Of a DNA stretch of 64,000 bases, positions 33,453 to 45,731 are shown one piece after another. The notes beneath the pieces were generated by a model. It was not told the DNA's origin, made no database searches, and was given only the letters and a program-made list of their open reading frames with translations. Source of the stretch: Carallia brachiata (Eukaryota > Streptophyta > Magnoliopsida > Malpighiales > Rhizophoraceae); the NCBI GenBank assembly GCA_021464245.1, contig JADCRB010000026.1, forward strand, positions 2,952,187 through 3,016,186, read 5' to 3'. Made by a program: the position numbers and the translations under genes. The first letter of the stretch is position 1. Every line of letters begins with the position of its first letter.

Positions 33453-35726
33453 TAATATTTGTTAATTTTATTCTTTTTTTTTGAGTAATTAAAATTTACT
33501 TATAATTTAATACTATACAATCTCTTTTTATTTTTTATTATAAGTGAATTTATTATATAATATAAAAATATAAATAAGTTATACTCATTAAAAATATAAA
33601 TCTAATTTAAAATTTTCTTAATTATTTTATAAAATATGCACAGAACTTTTAAAAATGTCATTTGTATACTGTATGCGCTTGTATGTACATTATAAACTTT
33701 TTGACAAAAAAAATCATGGGATCCACGTCATCTGTCTCTCTCTAGTATTTCTCTAGTGGGACTCTAAAAGTTATCAGAATAAATTGGCTGCAGGAGAAGC
33801 AAATAGGGACGAAATTATGCTATATATGTGGTGGAAAAGAGCTAAAATATTTGTGAAATTTAAAGCTAAGGAATTGAACTTTTACTTGTCTAATCCGTAA
33901 CCACATGGTCCAGGGAGAGAGAACTAATTATTATTAATCCCAAGATTAGTTAAAAATCATCACAAACGAAGCAAGAAGGAAAAATGCATACAGAGAAAAG
34001 AAAATTTATTACTTGAAGTTTGAATGATAATTTGATGTGTATTTTATATAATTAATCTAGATTTAAATTTTTCTATTGGCAATTATCTCTCATATTTCAA
34101 CATTTGTGTTTCCTTGTTAAACATGGGCTCGATAGAGTAGTGGGTTGGCTGTTAAATTTTAAATTTAATAATTACTTTGGTCTGTTAGAATGGAGTGATA
34201 CTCGGATTCACTAATACTTAGGTGATGAATTTTTTCAATAAGATAGATTCAATGAAAACATTAACGATTTAAAACCGATTTTAATTTATAAATACGATGA
34301 TTAATATATTTATAAATATATTTTTTTATTAAAAAAAATATAGTAAAAAAACTTTCTTTTATCAAATATATGCTAGGGAGCTACTCTACCCTGGTCTGTG
34401 TCTCTGTTTTTTATGGTGCGGTCATTGATTGATTACATTCACTGTTCTTGATTGATTTGTGCTCACAATTCTTACAAGATTGAAAGAAAGAAAGAAGGAT
34501 GCCGTTTCTTGTTGCAAACTTACAACTGATGTGTAGGAAAGACTGATCAAATGTTGGGTTATCAACGCATCTAACATCCCATCACTTAATAGACAGTGGA
34601 CGGTTCTTATTTAATTAGACATCCATCGTCGGTGTCTCTAATCACAATTATTATCCCTTTTCTTTTTTTATTTTCTCTTCCGTCTTTTCGCTTCCTGTTA
34701 ATTGCATTAAAAGGGAATGGCCTGCAAAGATATCTTGTCTGCGGATTCATTATTGGCCCAAAATAGAAGGATCTTTTGTTTGCCTAAATACGCAGTCCCT
34801 TCTGACAAGGTTATCGCTCAAGTTGAACGCTCATGAATCATTTCTAATCGTCATCTTTGCAGCCTGTAAAATTAGCGATGCAATTAATTAAGTTTAAAAT
34901 TTAATTGTCTGCAGCATGTAAAAGGGAGGGGGATAGAAAAAAGCAACCGAACAGAGCCCAAATTTTCTTTTTCTTTTTTTTTTGTGAGAGCTAAACTAGG
35001 TAGTTTAATTTATATAACAAAATGGGAAATCCAGTTTTCATTCCCTAAATATGGAAAAGTAACATGGACATAATTATATATATTGTGGTTCACAAGTTAG
35101 AAACTCCCTTGCATTACTTGTATATTTTTAATCTTCGAAATTAACTATTGGACCGCATGTATTCATTTAACAATTATGTTATGCAAGAGCATTGGAAGAA
35201 GTCCAACTGAATATCGTGAAGGCAAGTAATATGTGGAACAATAACAACGTTGCATTGCTCAAGTAGGAATTCTCCATCTCACACTTAAAAAGATTTTTGA
35301 TTTGATACATTTTTTTAATAATAATTATTATTATTGAAAGATGTTAGAAGAAACCTTTGGCCGGGTACAAAAATTAAAAGTCTATCGTCAAATGATCAGA
35401 AGTAATGATTTATGTGCAAAGCAAAACCAATTGTGGGGAGTTTAAGTACCTCCTAATTTTATGAATCCCATTATCTCAATCCTCAAAACATATGTAACAA
35501 ACACAACACCACACGGTTGGAAACAATCTACTTGCATGATTGATGAATATCTTCCTAAAAGCATGTCAGGCAATTTGAGAAATACATAGAACATGCATCA
35601 TAAAGAAATATGTATGCAGTCTTACTCTATTTTTATAATTAATTACGAAATGATCAAACTTCCATGTACATAGTTCCAAAAATATGGATATTTAACCTCT
35701 AAAAAGCCACAATAAGCTTATTTTAA
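32355..35726. other. AT-rich intergenic DNA with (TA)n tract
   Basis: No gene seen. A (TA)n tract occupies about 33417-33444, just after an A-rich run at 33216-33233. The right edge is the 3' flank of the EPFL gene. Confidence 0.5.
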
Positions 35727-36318
35727 TCAAGGGTTGAAGATCAAATTTCCACATTTGCACTTCCAGCTCATTGGCTTGTAGTTGGAGCTATCGTCTCCTC
35801 TGACATAAGCAATGTTGTGGGGAGCCACAGTAGAGCGATTGCTGCCGTTGCCACGATTTACTTGGGGATTTGTGGGCACCTGTATAGCTTCACAGTGATC
35901 ACATGAACTGCATCTCTTCAGGCACCTCGGGGGCCTTGAACCTATCTGAGATCCCATAATCCACTTGTTTTCATTTACTGTCTAACCAAATTTACCAATA
36001 CACCCAATCAATACAAAAATTTTAACAAGGACCTTAAAAAAAAAAAAAAAAAAGAGAGAGAAATTGCCTCACCTGAGAGAAGCTAGCGAATTTGGGAGTT
36101 GGTCTACCTGAAAGAAAACAGAGCAAGTAAGATTTACTTACTCATAAAGGAAAATGTTTTTCTATTTTGGCTGATTTAATTCAAATAGGGGTAGTAACCC
36201 ATTTACCTTCAGCCTTGAATCTGAAATGGGTCGAGCTTGAAATCAAGAGAAACAGAGAGGAAATGGCAACAAAGCTAAGTCTTTGACGATCCAACAACAG
36301 CTTTCGACTACGCCCCAT
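35727..36318 (-). CDS. EPFL2: EPIDERMAL PATTERNING FACTOR-like secreted peptide (EPFL2-like)
   Basis: Three exons on the minus strand, 36318-36207, 36107-36073 and 35945-35727, join in frame to give 121 residues. Residues about 10-35 form a hydrophobic signal peptide (LSFVAISSLFLLISSS). The C-terminal domain opens with IGSRPPRCLKRCSSCDHCEA and ends with YKPMSWKCKCGNLIFNP. That gives six cysteines in the EPF spacing (C-x3-C-x2-C-x2-C, a loop, then C-x-C). Family members are secreted ligands of ERECTA-family receptor kinases and act in organ growth, leaf-margin and stomatal patterning. The EAIQVPTNPQ and SNYKPMSWKCKCG segments favour EPFL2 over EPFL4-6; I am less sure of the exact paralogue. 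Its place beside the acidic protein and COX6a supports this, since EPFL2 is AT4G37810 (from memory). Confidence 0.92.
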
Positions 36319-38814
36319 TATCAAACTAGTTAGCGAAGGTGCTATGTAAAGTGAGAAAATATGAAGGGAGACAAGGGGAGGAGAGCGAGAGAGAGAGAGA
36401 GAATTTCCTTACAAGTTACAAGTAAGGTAATGAAAAGGCAAGTCTTGCACAGTGAACAATAAAAAGAGCAAGAAAATCAGTAAATTGACTGACACATTGT
36501 TTGCAAGTGGCTTTCTTTATTGTTCTGATTTTGATTTTGAGTTGATGAGAATGATCCAATAAAACTTACAACAGCACCATGTGAGGTACGTTAAGAAGAT
36601 AAAGATGGACTTCAATTAATTGGACGTCATCTAATAAATTTTCTTGCAAAATTTAATCATCTAAAATTTTATACTATTTTAATTTTATCTAACCTACGTT
36701 CATTAAGTATTTCCCTAAAATATATGAGTGAATATGTGTAAAAAAAGTAGTTAATTTTACACGGGAAATATTTAAGGAAATTTTTTTACACTTGATTAAA
36801 ATAAGATTAAAATGATGTGTGTTATTAAATAATTGAAATGAAAAAAAATTGAAGAGTTAGTAGATGTTAAATGAATTGTATGATTATTTTATTATATCTA
36901 ATATTAAAATATGGAATGGGTAATATTTTACATTTAGTTCTCATTTTATAATAGTAAACAAATTGCGCGATTACTTTACTGCGTACGATAAGTAAGTCCC
37001 CCTACGGTAAACATTAAAGATGCGGGCCCAATGAAGGTCACTAAATGGCTTTCATAACGATATAAAAGAAAATGTATATTTAATCTCATCAAATACTTTG
37101 ATAAGAATTTAAACTTATGATTTTATAATATAAACGAATTTGTTAATTATTAGACTACAACTATATGACAGTTATCGTTAAATATTATTGATGCTGAAAA
37201 AAAACAAAAAACTAAAGTCCGATGGGTCTCCACATAAAAAATGAGAAAAAAGCAAAACTCACTTCCACTAACCTTAGAGTTGACGCGAATCAAGGTTATA
37301 TCTGTTTTGGTTCCATATATTGACATATAGACAATAGGTCTGAAATTAATAATTCCTTCCATATTATCACTAGAACTTGTATTAGACTCCCCCTAAGCCT
37401 TCAAATTATAATTTGTTAATATATAGATGTGAAAGACAGCAAAAATCCAAAATAGCAAAAGAAACACCACAAATTCTATCATACATGAACATGGTGGACA
37501 AATCGAACATTTACTGACATTTTATCTTGGCTGGTGGATTTTCTTTTTTTGAGTTATCGCTTTCATTTCAATCTATCGTATCAGAGTGTGATTTTTGTGT
37601 GAGAGTCTATTTTATTATAGTTATTTATCACTAATCTATGACATCATGACATGTAATGTAATTATGTAATATAAGAAGATGCTTACCTTTATTTTTTTTG
37701 GGATCAATTCCAAATGTTTTTCCCACATAACTTTCCATGTCAAAAGGCTAAACATAAATTTTTTTTTGTAATTATCATCTGGAAAAATTATGAAAATTCG
37801 CTATTTCATTTAAGGAAATACTTGTTGAGATTTTTTAACTAAAATTAAAGTAAGATTAAAGTTGTATATGTCATTAGATAAATAGTACGACTATTTTGAT
37901 GTTAAATAAGGTTAAGTTGTGTAGCCTTTCATGATATATATATTGGTTAAATAATGATATATGTGTTATTGTGCTGCCTCTGGTTTTCCAATAGTGCGAC
38001 ATGCTTGCTACGTAAAGCCCAATTCTCAGCCATAGCTAAGCAAATCATTTAAGCACACCTATGGGCTCCTCGCTGACTAATGGACCAAGGACTAATGGGC
38101 TTGGGCCTACAGCAAGCAGAACGTTGATCAGTGCAAGCTGAGGCGGTTCATTGAGTATACGAAGTATGAACCTTCTGCTGTTCTATGGACCCCCCCAAAA
38201 AAAAAAAAGAAACCTTTTGCCGTTCTGCACAAGTAGTTGAATATGTGGCCAATGTTTTCAAGACAAAATGATTAGCAGCGAACTATGGACCTTATGTGCA
38301 AAAAACTGTGAAAGAATTATTGTTGGATCTTATGTTCACACATAGACCTAGACAAAAAGTTGGATCACTAATTCAATTAATGACTGTTTAGGTTAGTTAG
38401 AATCAGCCGGTAAATAGTATTATTGTTTTTGATTGAATTAAATATTTAATTTGATGTTTTAAATATTTTCACTTTGGATTTAAACTCTACGTACTTAGTG
38501 ATAAAATATTTTGGAATAAATTTATAAAAAAAAATAAATCTAGAAATGAAAATTTTGGTTTGGGTAAACTTCAGTTCACTGGCTTGAGCGGATTCAGGTC
38601 ATGTCGGGTGAATAGTCCATCCTGTATTTTTTGGAACCAATTACCGGCCCATCGGGTTTTGTAACGATGATCTGGTGAAATAGGGCAATTATTGACCGAG
38701 TCCCAACTCTTCCGCATAAATAATCTTTTTAGCTTTTGACGAACTTTCGCATAATTAGTCGGCAAAACCCCAAATTCCACACTCCATTTTTAAGCGCATT
38801 GGGAATATTATCCC
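36319..38814. other. Intergenic DNA, EPFL promoter side
   Basis: The first few hundred bases are the EPFL promoter, with a GA-rich run at about 36379-36402. The rest is AT-rich and without recognisable genes. A 69-residue minus-strand frame at 38571-38780 has no recognisable domain. Confidence 0.5.
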
Positions 38815-39720
38815 AACCTTTTTCTTTTTTTCTAAATTCACCGCTCATATTTTTTCCATCAATGTCTATCACTCTTTTTTGTTAATTATTTATTAAGTAT
38901 AATACGTGATAGTTCAGTCAGCGATACGTTATTATATTCATATTTCACATCAGAATGAGATGACGACAAGGCAATTAATTTTTTAAAATTAAACAATCAG
39001 GTTTTTTTTTTCAATTTTTTTAACAAATGTTAATATGATTAAAAGTTTGGAAATTTATTTGCCCAACAAACAAAACCCCCTTTGAATCTTCCTTCCTTTT
39101 TGTCTCAAATGCCATTCATCGTCCATTTACATTATTGCCCACTTTCAGCGAACAAGCAAAAACGCAACATTTTTATTCTACAAAAAAGGCAACATCCATT
39201 ATAAAAGGATTGACATCCATTTTGGCTCTACCTCATGGGCTTCCACCAACACCTTCCCTCCTTGTATATTAAGACGAACCACAAGAATATAATGATATCT
39301 ATGCTGTTTTATCTTTGAGAGCAAAGGATGAATGGAAAGGAAGTAAGGGGAGGGTAAACTAAAGGAAGCTATAAGAATTTAGCTTCCTGCAACTTGAGAG
39401 AGGAATAGTAAGAGAGAGAGAGAGGGAATAGATTCGGACGGATGATTCCATGGGGACAAGGGAAGTGTTTTATTTGTTAGGCAAATAAATTTCTATTTTT
39501 TTTAATTTTTTTAATAAATATTTAAAAAATTGAAAAAAACCTGAAATTTTTTTTTTTTAAATTAATTGACACGTCATCATCTTATTCTGATGTGAAATAT
39601 GTGTAGGTTGACACGTTGCTAACTAAATTGTCACATCTCATAATTAACAACAAACTAATGGAAAATAGTGAAAAATATTAATGAAAAAAATATGAAGGAT
39701 AAATTTTAAAATAAAAAAGA
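38815..39720. repeat. Long inverted-repeat (foldback-like) element
   Basis: The left arm (about 38815-39070) is mirrored by the right arm (about 39460-39720) in reverse complement. For example ATATTTCACATCAGAATGAG (near 38939) matches the reverse of the sequence near 39585-39604, and GAAATTTATTTGCC (39050-39063) matches the inverse of 39477-39490. Identity by eye is about 70-75 per cent over roughly 250 bp. The central 390 bp is unique and without a coding frame. Long terminal inverted repeats around a short core suggest a Mutator-like or foldback non-autonomous transposon; I did not find a clear target duplication. Confidence 0.7.
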
Positions 39721-41260
39721 ATGTGAGTGAAATTTTCAAAAAACTTAAAGATTATGAATGAAATTAGGGTTTCTTTTTTGAGTTAAATACTTTGTTTTTT
39801 TTTTTTTGTCTAAATATTTGGTTTTTTTTTTAATTTATAAGAAGTTCTATTAGATATTTACAGAAGAGAAAGTGAAGTTAAATGAGATTTGAATTTTCTA
39901 TCTGTTAGTTAAGGGACATTCCGCTTAACTAATTGAGCAAATGCTTAATTTCTAAATGCTTGGTTTTTTTTTTTTTGGTTAAATAAATACTTGGTTTTTT
40001 TTTTTGGTTAAAAAAATAAATACTTGGTTTTTAATGTCGATGCAATGAACGATTGGGTTTAGGGCCTCAGAATGTGAGCCACCCACGGGGATTAAAGGGC
40101 CCAACGATGGGGAGTGAAGATGAGATCGTTACAGGCAGTTAGCGAACTTCTGATCACCTGGGCTCTCAGCTAGGCTGGAAGATCTGGAGCCCACTGTATA
40201 GTATGGACCCAACTATGCGTTTAGGCTTAATCCTTATCAATCCATTTACAGATCATTGAGATGAGAGATCGAAATGAGACACTGCTGCTGTTAAAGACAA
40301 AACATGCTTCAAGTCTCAGTTGGAGTCAAAGCTCATCTATTGCCTAAGAACTTCTAAATTTTCAAGTACCCCAGCAAAGTGCAAGGAATAACAAGGGCCA
40401 ATCTGTTATTTACATTCTTGAATCACCCATATGTCTTCCATGTTTACCATGGATTATGTTCACATGCCAAGTTAGTTATGTCCCCAAATACATGATAAGA
40501 GCCACGCCACATCTAAGTTTTATGAATTTCCCTTCACATTGGAGCCACCAGCTAGCATCACTCTTCGGCAATTTGCAAGGGAATTTCCCTTGAATTGCTT
40601 TAGCAATTCACATTTGATGAAGCTTCCGCTCACCTAAATTTCCACATAAATGTATAATATTGTAATTTCAACGTACCAGAAAAAAAAATGATGCAACCTA
40701 ATAAGACACAAGTTCTTGTTAATTTCTTTAGAATTGCATACTTGATGGAACTCTTGGTCCCGCACCATATTAAACAATTCCGAATTGCTGAACTTAGATA
40801 CTAGACTATAAGATTGGTTGGAAGGGCCACTTTAACGGGTAATATATTATACAAAACAGATAAGCCGTCACCTACTTAATGAGGGAGAAAAAGAGCGTGT
40901 GACTCTCTACTGGTTCTCTATATTATATATGTAACTATTAGAAATAGAGAGTCCAAACTTATAGAGTATTAATATGAAGGACCAAGCAGCAAAAAGTCTT
41001 TTTGCATTGGATTTTGCTTGATTGCGGTCCGAGCAAAGAGCAAAAAACATCTCAATAAGTCTTTAACACATATATTTACTTAAAATCTTAAGACATTAGG
41101 CTACCGGGTCTTTTGTTCCTTATATGCTACTTTACTCCTTTATTTCTTTTTAATCTGACATTAAACTCAACAGCACATACTACTTCAAGAGTGACCATAC
41201 AACCACACAGGACAAGAAACCTGGAGCTATTGCTAACAGCCTAACAATTTGCAATACATG
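39721..41260. other. Intergenic DNA
   Basis: Several repeats of a phrase like AATACTTGGTTTTTTTTTT lie at 39800-40030. No gene recognised. Confidence 0.5.
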
Positions 41261-41521
41261 TTACGCTTGTTCACATGATGTGAAATTTAAGTCACAAGCC
41301 TCTAAATTTTCTTTTGGGTCATTATCATGATTCTTCACTTTCCACATTGGTTCCGGCGGGCCATTAATTGTAGGAGCATAGTGATATTCTGTAATTGGGA
41401 AAAGAAGAGAACGAGAGGGATCTTCTAAACCCCAAAATGGGAACAAAAATTGCCATAAAGCTCCCCCGGTTGTTTTGGTTTGAGTAGACTCAACACAACT
41501 TAACAAAGACTTGTAGGACAC
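41261..41521 (-). CDS. Possible short ORF of unknown function
   Basis: An 86-residue frame contains LWQFLFPFWGLEDPSRSLLF, then ITEYHYAPTINGPPEPMWKV, and ends in CDLNFTSCEQA. Its composition looks protein-like, but I recognise no family and see no clear splice partners or promoter. It may be an exon of an unmodelled gene, a decayed gene or chance. Confidence 0.25.
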   Translation of the reverse strand: MSYKSLLSCVESTQTKTTGGALWQFLFPFWGLEDPSRSLLFPITEYHYAPTINGPPEPMWKVKNHDNDPKENLEACDLNFTSCEQA

Positions 41522-41984
41522 ACTTCAATTAATGTTGGGTTCACGAGTCCGAAATCTTGATATTTCAACTAGGAAGCTCTTGATTGATACTGCTCCAATT
41601 TCCTCTCACACCGTTGGCTATGACCAATGCAAAATAAATCATTCTAGACTAATTAAGAGAAACAAATGAGATAGAAGTCCTTTCTTTTGTACAGAAAAAT
41701 ATTTTAACTTAAAAAGAGAATGTTGTTAAGTTGTCCGTATCCAATGAGAACCATGTTGGTAGGACCACATTCCAAAAATACGAGAATCGATCAAAAATAC
41801 CATTGGGTTGTCCAACCAAAAAATCTCCTTCAATCAAGCAAAAACCGAGCAGAAACACCTAGGTAGCCATCAATTCCACCTCATCTCAGATTAATGAATA
41901 ACGAAAAGTGTGCAGAGTCCGACTGAAATCAGCCAAACATTCAGTACTACCAACCATTCTTAATTTAGTACTAGCCCCACTGCC

Positions 41985-42259
41985 ACACATGTAGAAAATG
42001 AAACCCACTTCTCACATTTTTCCAGGTAGATTACCTCCCTTGTCGCATATGCTTCTGCAATAATAAGTGCTGAACTGAGTTGGAGAGTTTGCATTCGTCG
42101 TCCATCCACAAATCGCCCCTGATCATCCCTGTAAACAATTGCTATTCTGGCTGGCTGGTCTTTCCCGGTGAAGGAGGCCTCACAATTAATTTTGAGCAGT
42201 CCATTCCTGGAAGGTACCCATCTAGCATCCCGAGCCATAGAGGGTGGTTTTGTAGTCAT
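41985..42259 (-). pseudogene. RNase H-like domain fragment (N-terminal half)
   Basis: The minus-strand translation contains RWVPSRNGLLKINCEASFTG, IAIVYRDDQGRFVDGRRMQT and SALIIAEAYATREVIYLEK. This is the start of the plant RNase H-like domain (KINxDxxF, GxGxVxRDxxG, AExxAxxxA), with the usual Asp of KINVDG replaced. The frame ends without the ETDS and YREGNKVAD blocks. It is therefore a fragment, complementary in coverage to the remnants at 6.8 and 30.2 kb, and lies about 200 bp upstream of the response regulator gene. Confidence 0.65.
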
Positions 42260-42451
42260 GTCTCCCCTTCATGTTGCATGCACTTACATATAATGTCATA
42301 TTCATGTCTCCCTCATTTATCAAAAACATAAACTCTCTCACACATATGGGCCTAATCCATATGTTTTTCGTTCTTCTGCCTATAATTTTTTTTCCCCATT
42401 ATTCTTTTTTTTTTTTTCAACGAAAGCCCATTACTTTTTCCTGCAGAGTTC

Positions 42452-43301
42452 ATGGCACTCGAAGCAGAGAACAGAATAGTGACAGCACTAGTTGTAGACG
42501 ATGACAGGACAACCAGAATTATTCACCTTAAACTGTTAGAGACTCTTGGTATAAAAAACCAAGCTGTGGTGAATGGGAAGGAAGCCGTTGATATTCATTG
42601 TTCGGGCCAAACCTTTGACGTGATTTTGATGGACATGGACATGCCTATCATGAATGGCATTGAGGTATATATATGGAAAATGTTACGTACACTCAAGTTA
42701 TGTAGCAAACTGCAAATAGAGGCATTAAGTATTAATATCTATGTAGGAGGAGAAATGTTTGGTATACATATTTTGTTTACAATGTCATGCACATATACAA
42801 TATAAAATATTTATTTTACTGTTTTAGAAAAAAAATTTTGAAAAAAAAAATTTTTTTATAACAAATCTCATATTATATTTATACTTTATGTTTTGAGGCA
42901 ACATTCATATAAATTTTAATTTTAATTTTATTAAAAAAAAAAAAGAAAAGTAATACTTTGTGCCCGACTCGGTGCACCGGGCTCAATGCACATAGCTGGT
43001 CCTACATATATATAGTTAGTTATTTCAATACTTGTTTTTGCCATCTTTGCTATTGGCTTCCTTTGCATGAATGTGTACGTTTAATTTGCCAAGCTTCTTC
43101 TTGACATTCTCCTTTGCTTAATTGCTGGGGTAGGCAACAAAGAAACTTCGTGCAATGGGCATAAGCAGCAAAATTGTTGGAGTATCGTCACGATATGAGA
43201 AACAAACAATAGAGGAATTTGTGGAAGCTGGTCTTGATGATTATCAAGAAAAGCCCTTGACACGTGCCAAACTCACCTCTGTCCTTCACAATCTGCAATA
43301 G
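42452..43301 (+). CDS. Type-C (ARR22/ARR24-like) response regulator, receiver domain only
   Basis: Two exons, 42452-42664 and 43134-43301, join in phase 0 to give 126 residues. The whole protein is one CheY-like receiver domain. It has the acidic pocket at residues 16-18 (LVVDDDR), the predicted phospho-accepting Asp61 in LMDMDMPIMNG, Ser89/Ser90 in VGVSS, and the invariant Lys111 in EKPL. There is no DNA-binding domain as in type-B members and no extended acidic tail as in type-A. Type-C regulators accept phosphate from histidine phosphotransfer proteins of the cytokinin/two-component relay and are thought to damp signalling, often in reproductive tissue. The intron lies directly after the MNGIE segment. 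All key residues are present and the gene looks functional. Confidence 0.93.
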
Positions 43302-45731
43302 ACCATGAATCTTGTAACCATACAATCGATTATGCTATTTTAAGACAGTAGTCATGTTATTGAATAAAATCATAAAACCAGATGGATATTAGGACTGCTA
43401 TTTTAAATCAATGATCTCAGATTAAGAAGATCAACTTTGTTTTACATGGTTAAACGTCCAAACGTTGTCGGTCAATTTTTGCATGAATTAAACAGCTTTT
43501 GCGTTTATAGCTACTTGCACCCTCACAAAAGAGTGGTGATTATGGAAGCACATCTCTTAGTATTATTATTATTTTTTCATTTATACCAAGAAAATGGTTC
43601 CATAAGTCTAGTTTGATTGGAATACGATGATCAAGGAAGATTATTTATTAACATATAGATATCTTTCGTTCAATGAAGTGCATGCACCATACAAGACTAT
43701 ACATGTAAACTATTCTCATACGAATATATAATCTTAATTTTGAACATCATAATGGCTTTTGGCAATAAACTAAAATTTGTTGAGGTCTTCTATCAAGTTG
43801 GAATGGTGGTAGCCCCTTCTTTTGTTATTAGTTTCTCTGTTCAAGAACATTGGTGTGGTTACGGGTGGCCACCACGGTCAAGAAAATAAAACAGAACCGG
43901 TTACTAGCTAGCATTTTGCTTCCAGTTCACATTAGTAGTTGAGAAGCGATAGTTAAAACATTTTTCAAGCTCAGTTTTTGATTTCGACACATTTAATTTC
44001 TTTTATATTTAGCACGATATTTATTTTTTTTTTTTTCCAATTTTAGATAATTTCTCAACTTGATGGTAGCTTGGGCTTGTTGTTGGGAATGATCATGCTA
44101 CCTAAGTCATTATATAATTTTGAAATTGGTTGGTTTAACCTTAGTAATTAATGCACTCAGGTCAACTTTTTCGTTTAGATTCATACAGTTAAACTAAGCA
44201 GTCAAATAATATTGTAAATTGTATTAAACAGTTTACTACTAGGATTAAGAATAATGGTAGCTAGGTAAATATTTGGAATTTTTCCAATGTAACATTGTCA
44301 TTTAACATTCATGACTTTACTCGGTTCTTGTAATTTTTGTAAACTAACAACGGTATTAATATATTCCCTCGCAAATAACTGCATAGTAAAGACAATAAAT
44401 ATTAAGTAAAATATAAGTAATATTACTAAACAATTTCAAGATATCTTAGCCTTTTGCGTGAATTCCGTTGATCAGGATATGAAGATAAATCAGTAACATT
44501 AGTTGCAACAAAACTACAAAAAATCTCGAAATTCAAATGATTCATTAAGCAATACATATATTGAATTCCAAAGCATAACAATATATTTTGTAAATCTTGT
44601 TTAAATAGCTGTTGCATAAGATATTTCGAATCCTCGTGCTTCGTGAAATGTACCACAGCGTTTCAGGCTCGGCAGTAAATTTCTCAGTATAAGGAGCGGG
44701 ATCTTCATTCTCCATATTTATGTTATCTAAGAGTTGTTTGTGGCTGAAATTAATTTAATTTTATCAGTACTTAAATAATAATTTTTTTTTTAAAAAAGTT
44801 AAATAGAAAGATTAATTAGTAACTTTTGAGTTCTATTTATAAATATAATAACTAATATACTTATTATATCACATTTTTTTAATAAAAATATATATATTTA
44901 CATTGTCTTTCATGTGCAGGCATATTCCCCTCAACGTTGATTGGCGAATCACAATCAGAATTACCTTGTTTAAGAATGAATTTCCGTTGCACTTTTTTTT
45001 TTCCTTTTTTCTTTTTTGCAATTTATATGGAGTAAAATAAACAAGAGTATAAAATAATAACCACTATGCAAAGAATTAATAGGATAGGTAAATAAGTTTT
45101 TGAATAATAAGAATATAAGCAAATAACAATATTTAATTAGTATAGCAAATATTGCAATTCAAAAGAATTGAGAGTAATGAGAAAAAGTGAGAGATTGAGA
45201 AAAAAAAGTAGTAACGATTCCAGTTCAATTGTCCTACAGCTTGGATTTTTGAAGAGGAACGGTAGCCGAACCACCTTTGTGGTTGCAATTTGAACCAAAA
45301 CAGTTGACCAGTTCCAATTGTGAACTTGACCCAATTTGATTTCGGTTCGAATGGAACCACCATCAGTTGGCTACCTGTGGTCCCCTGAAGCGGAACGAGC
45401 GGCTATGTCGCTTACCAGTTTGGTAAATGCTAGCTTTTGTGGCCCAGTTCAATGTTGATCACGGCTGAGTCATTATTTAGAAGCATGAGGCCTAAAATGA
45501 ACCTTCCATTTGAGTTTGCTCCGTTCTCGACAAACAAGAACTGGAAAGAAGACGAAACATGGAGATGTGCTGGAGCTCGGAGAAGTGATCGGCTGCAAGG
45601 AGCAAGGATCGAAGGTGGATGACCGGCGGCTCCCAGAAAAAAAACACAAAAAATTTGCTGGCAGCAGATGATAAAAGAAGACATCAAATAACAAAAATAA
45701 AACAAAATACATATCGTGACTGTACATACCT
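43302..45731. other. Intergenic DNA
   Basis: No supported gene. Frames at 44426-44656 and 45133-45748 have no recognisable domain. The right edge is the 3' flank of FANCL. Confidence 0.5.
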
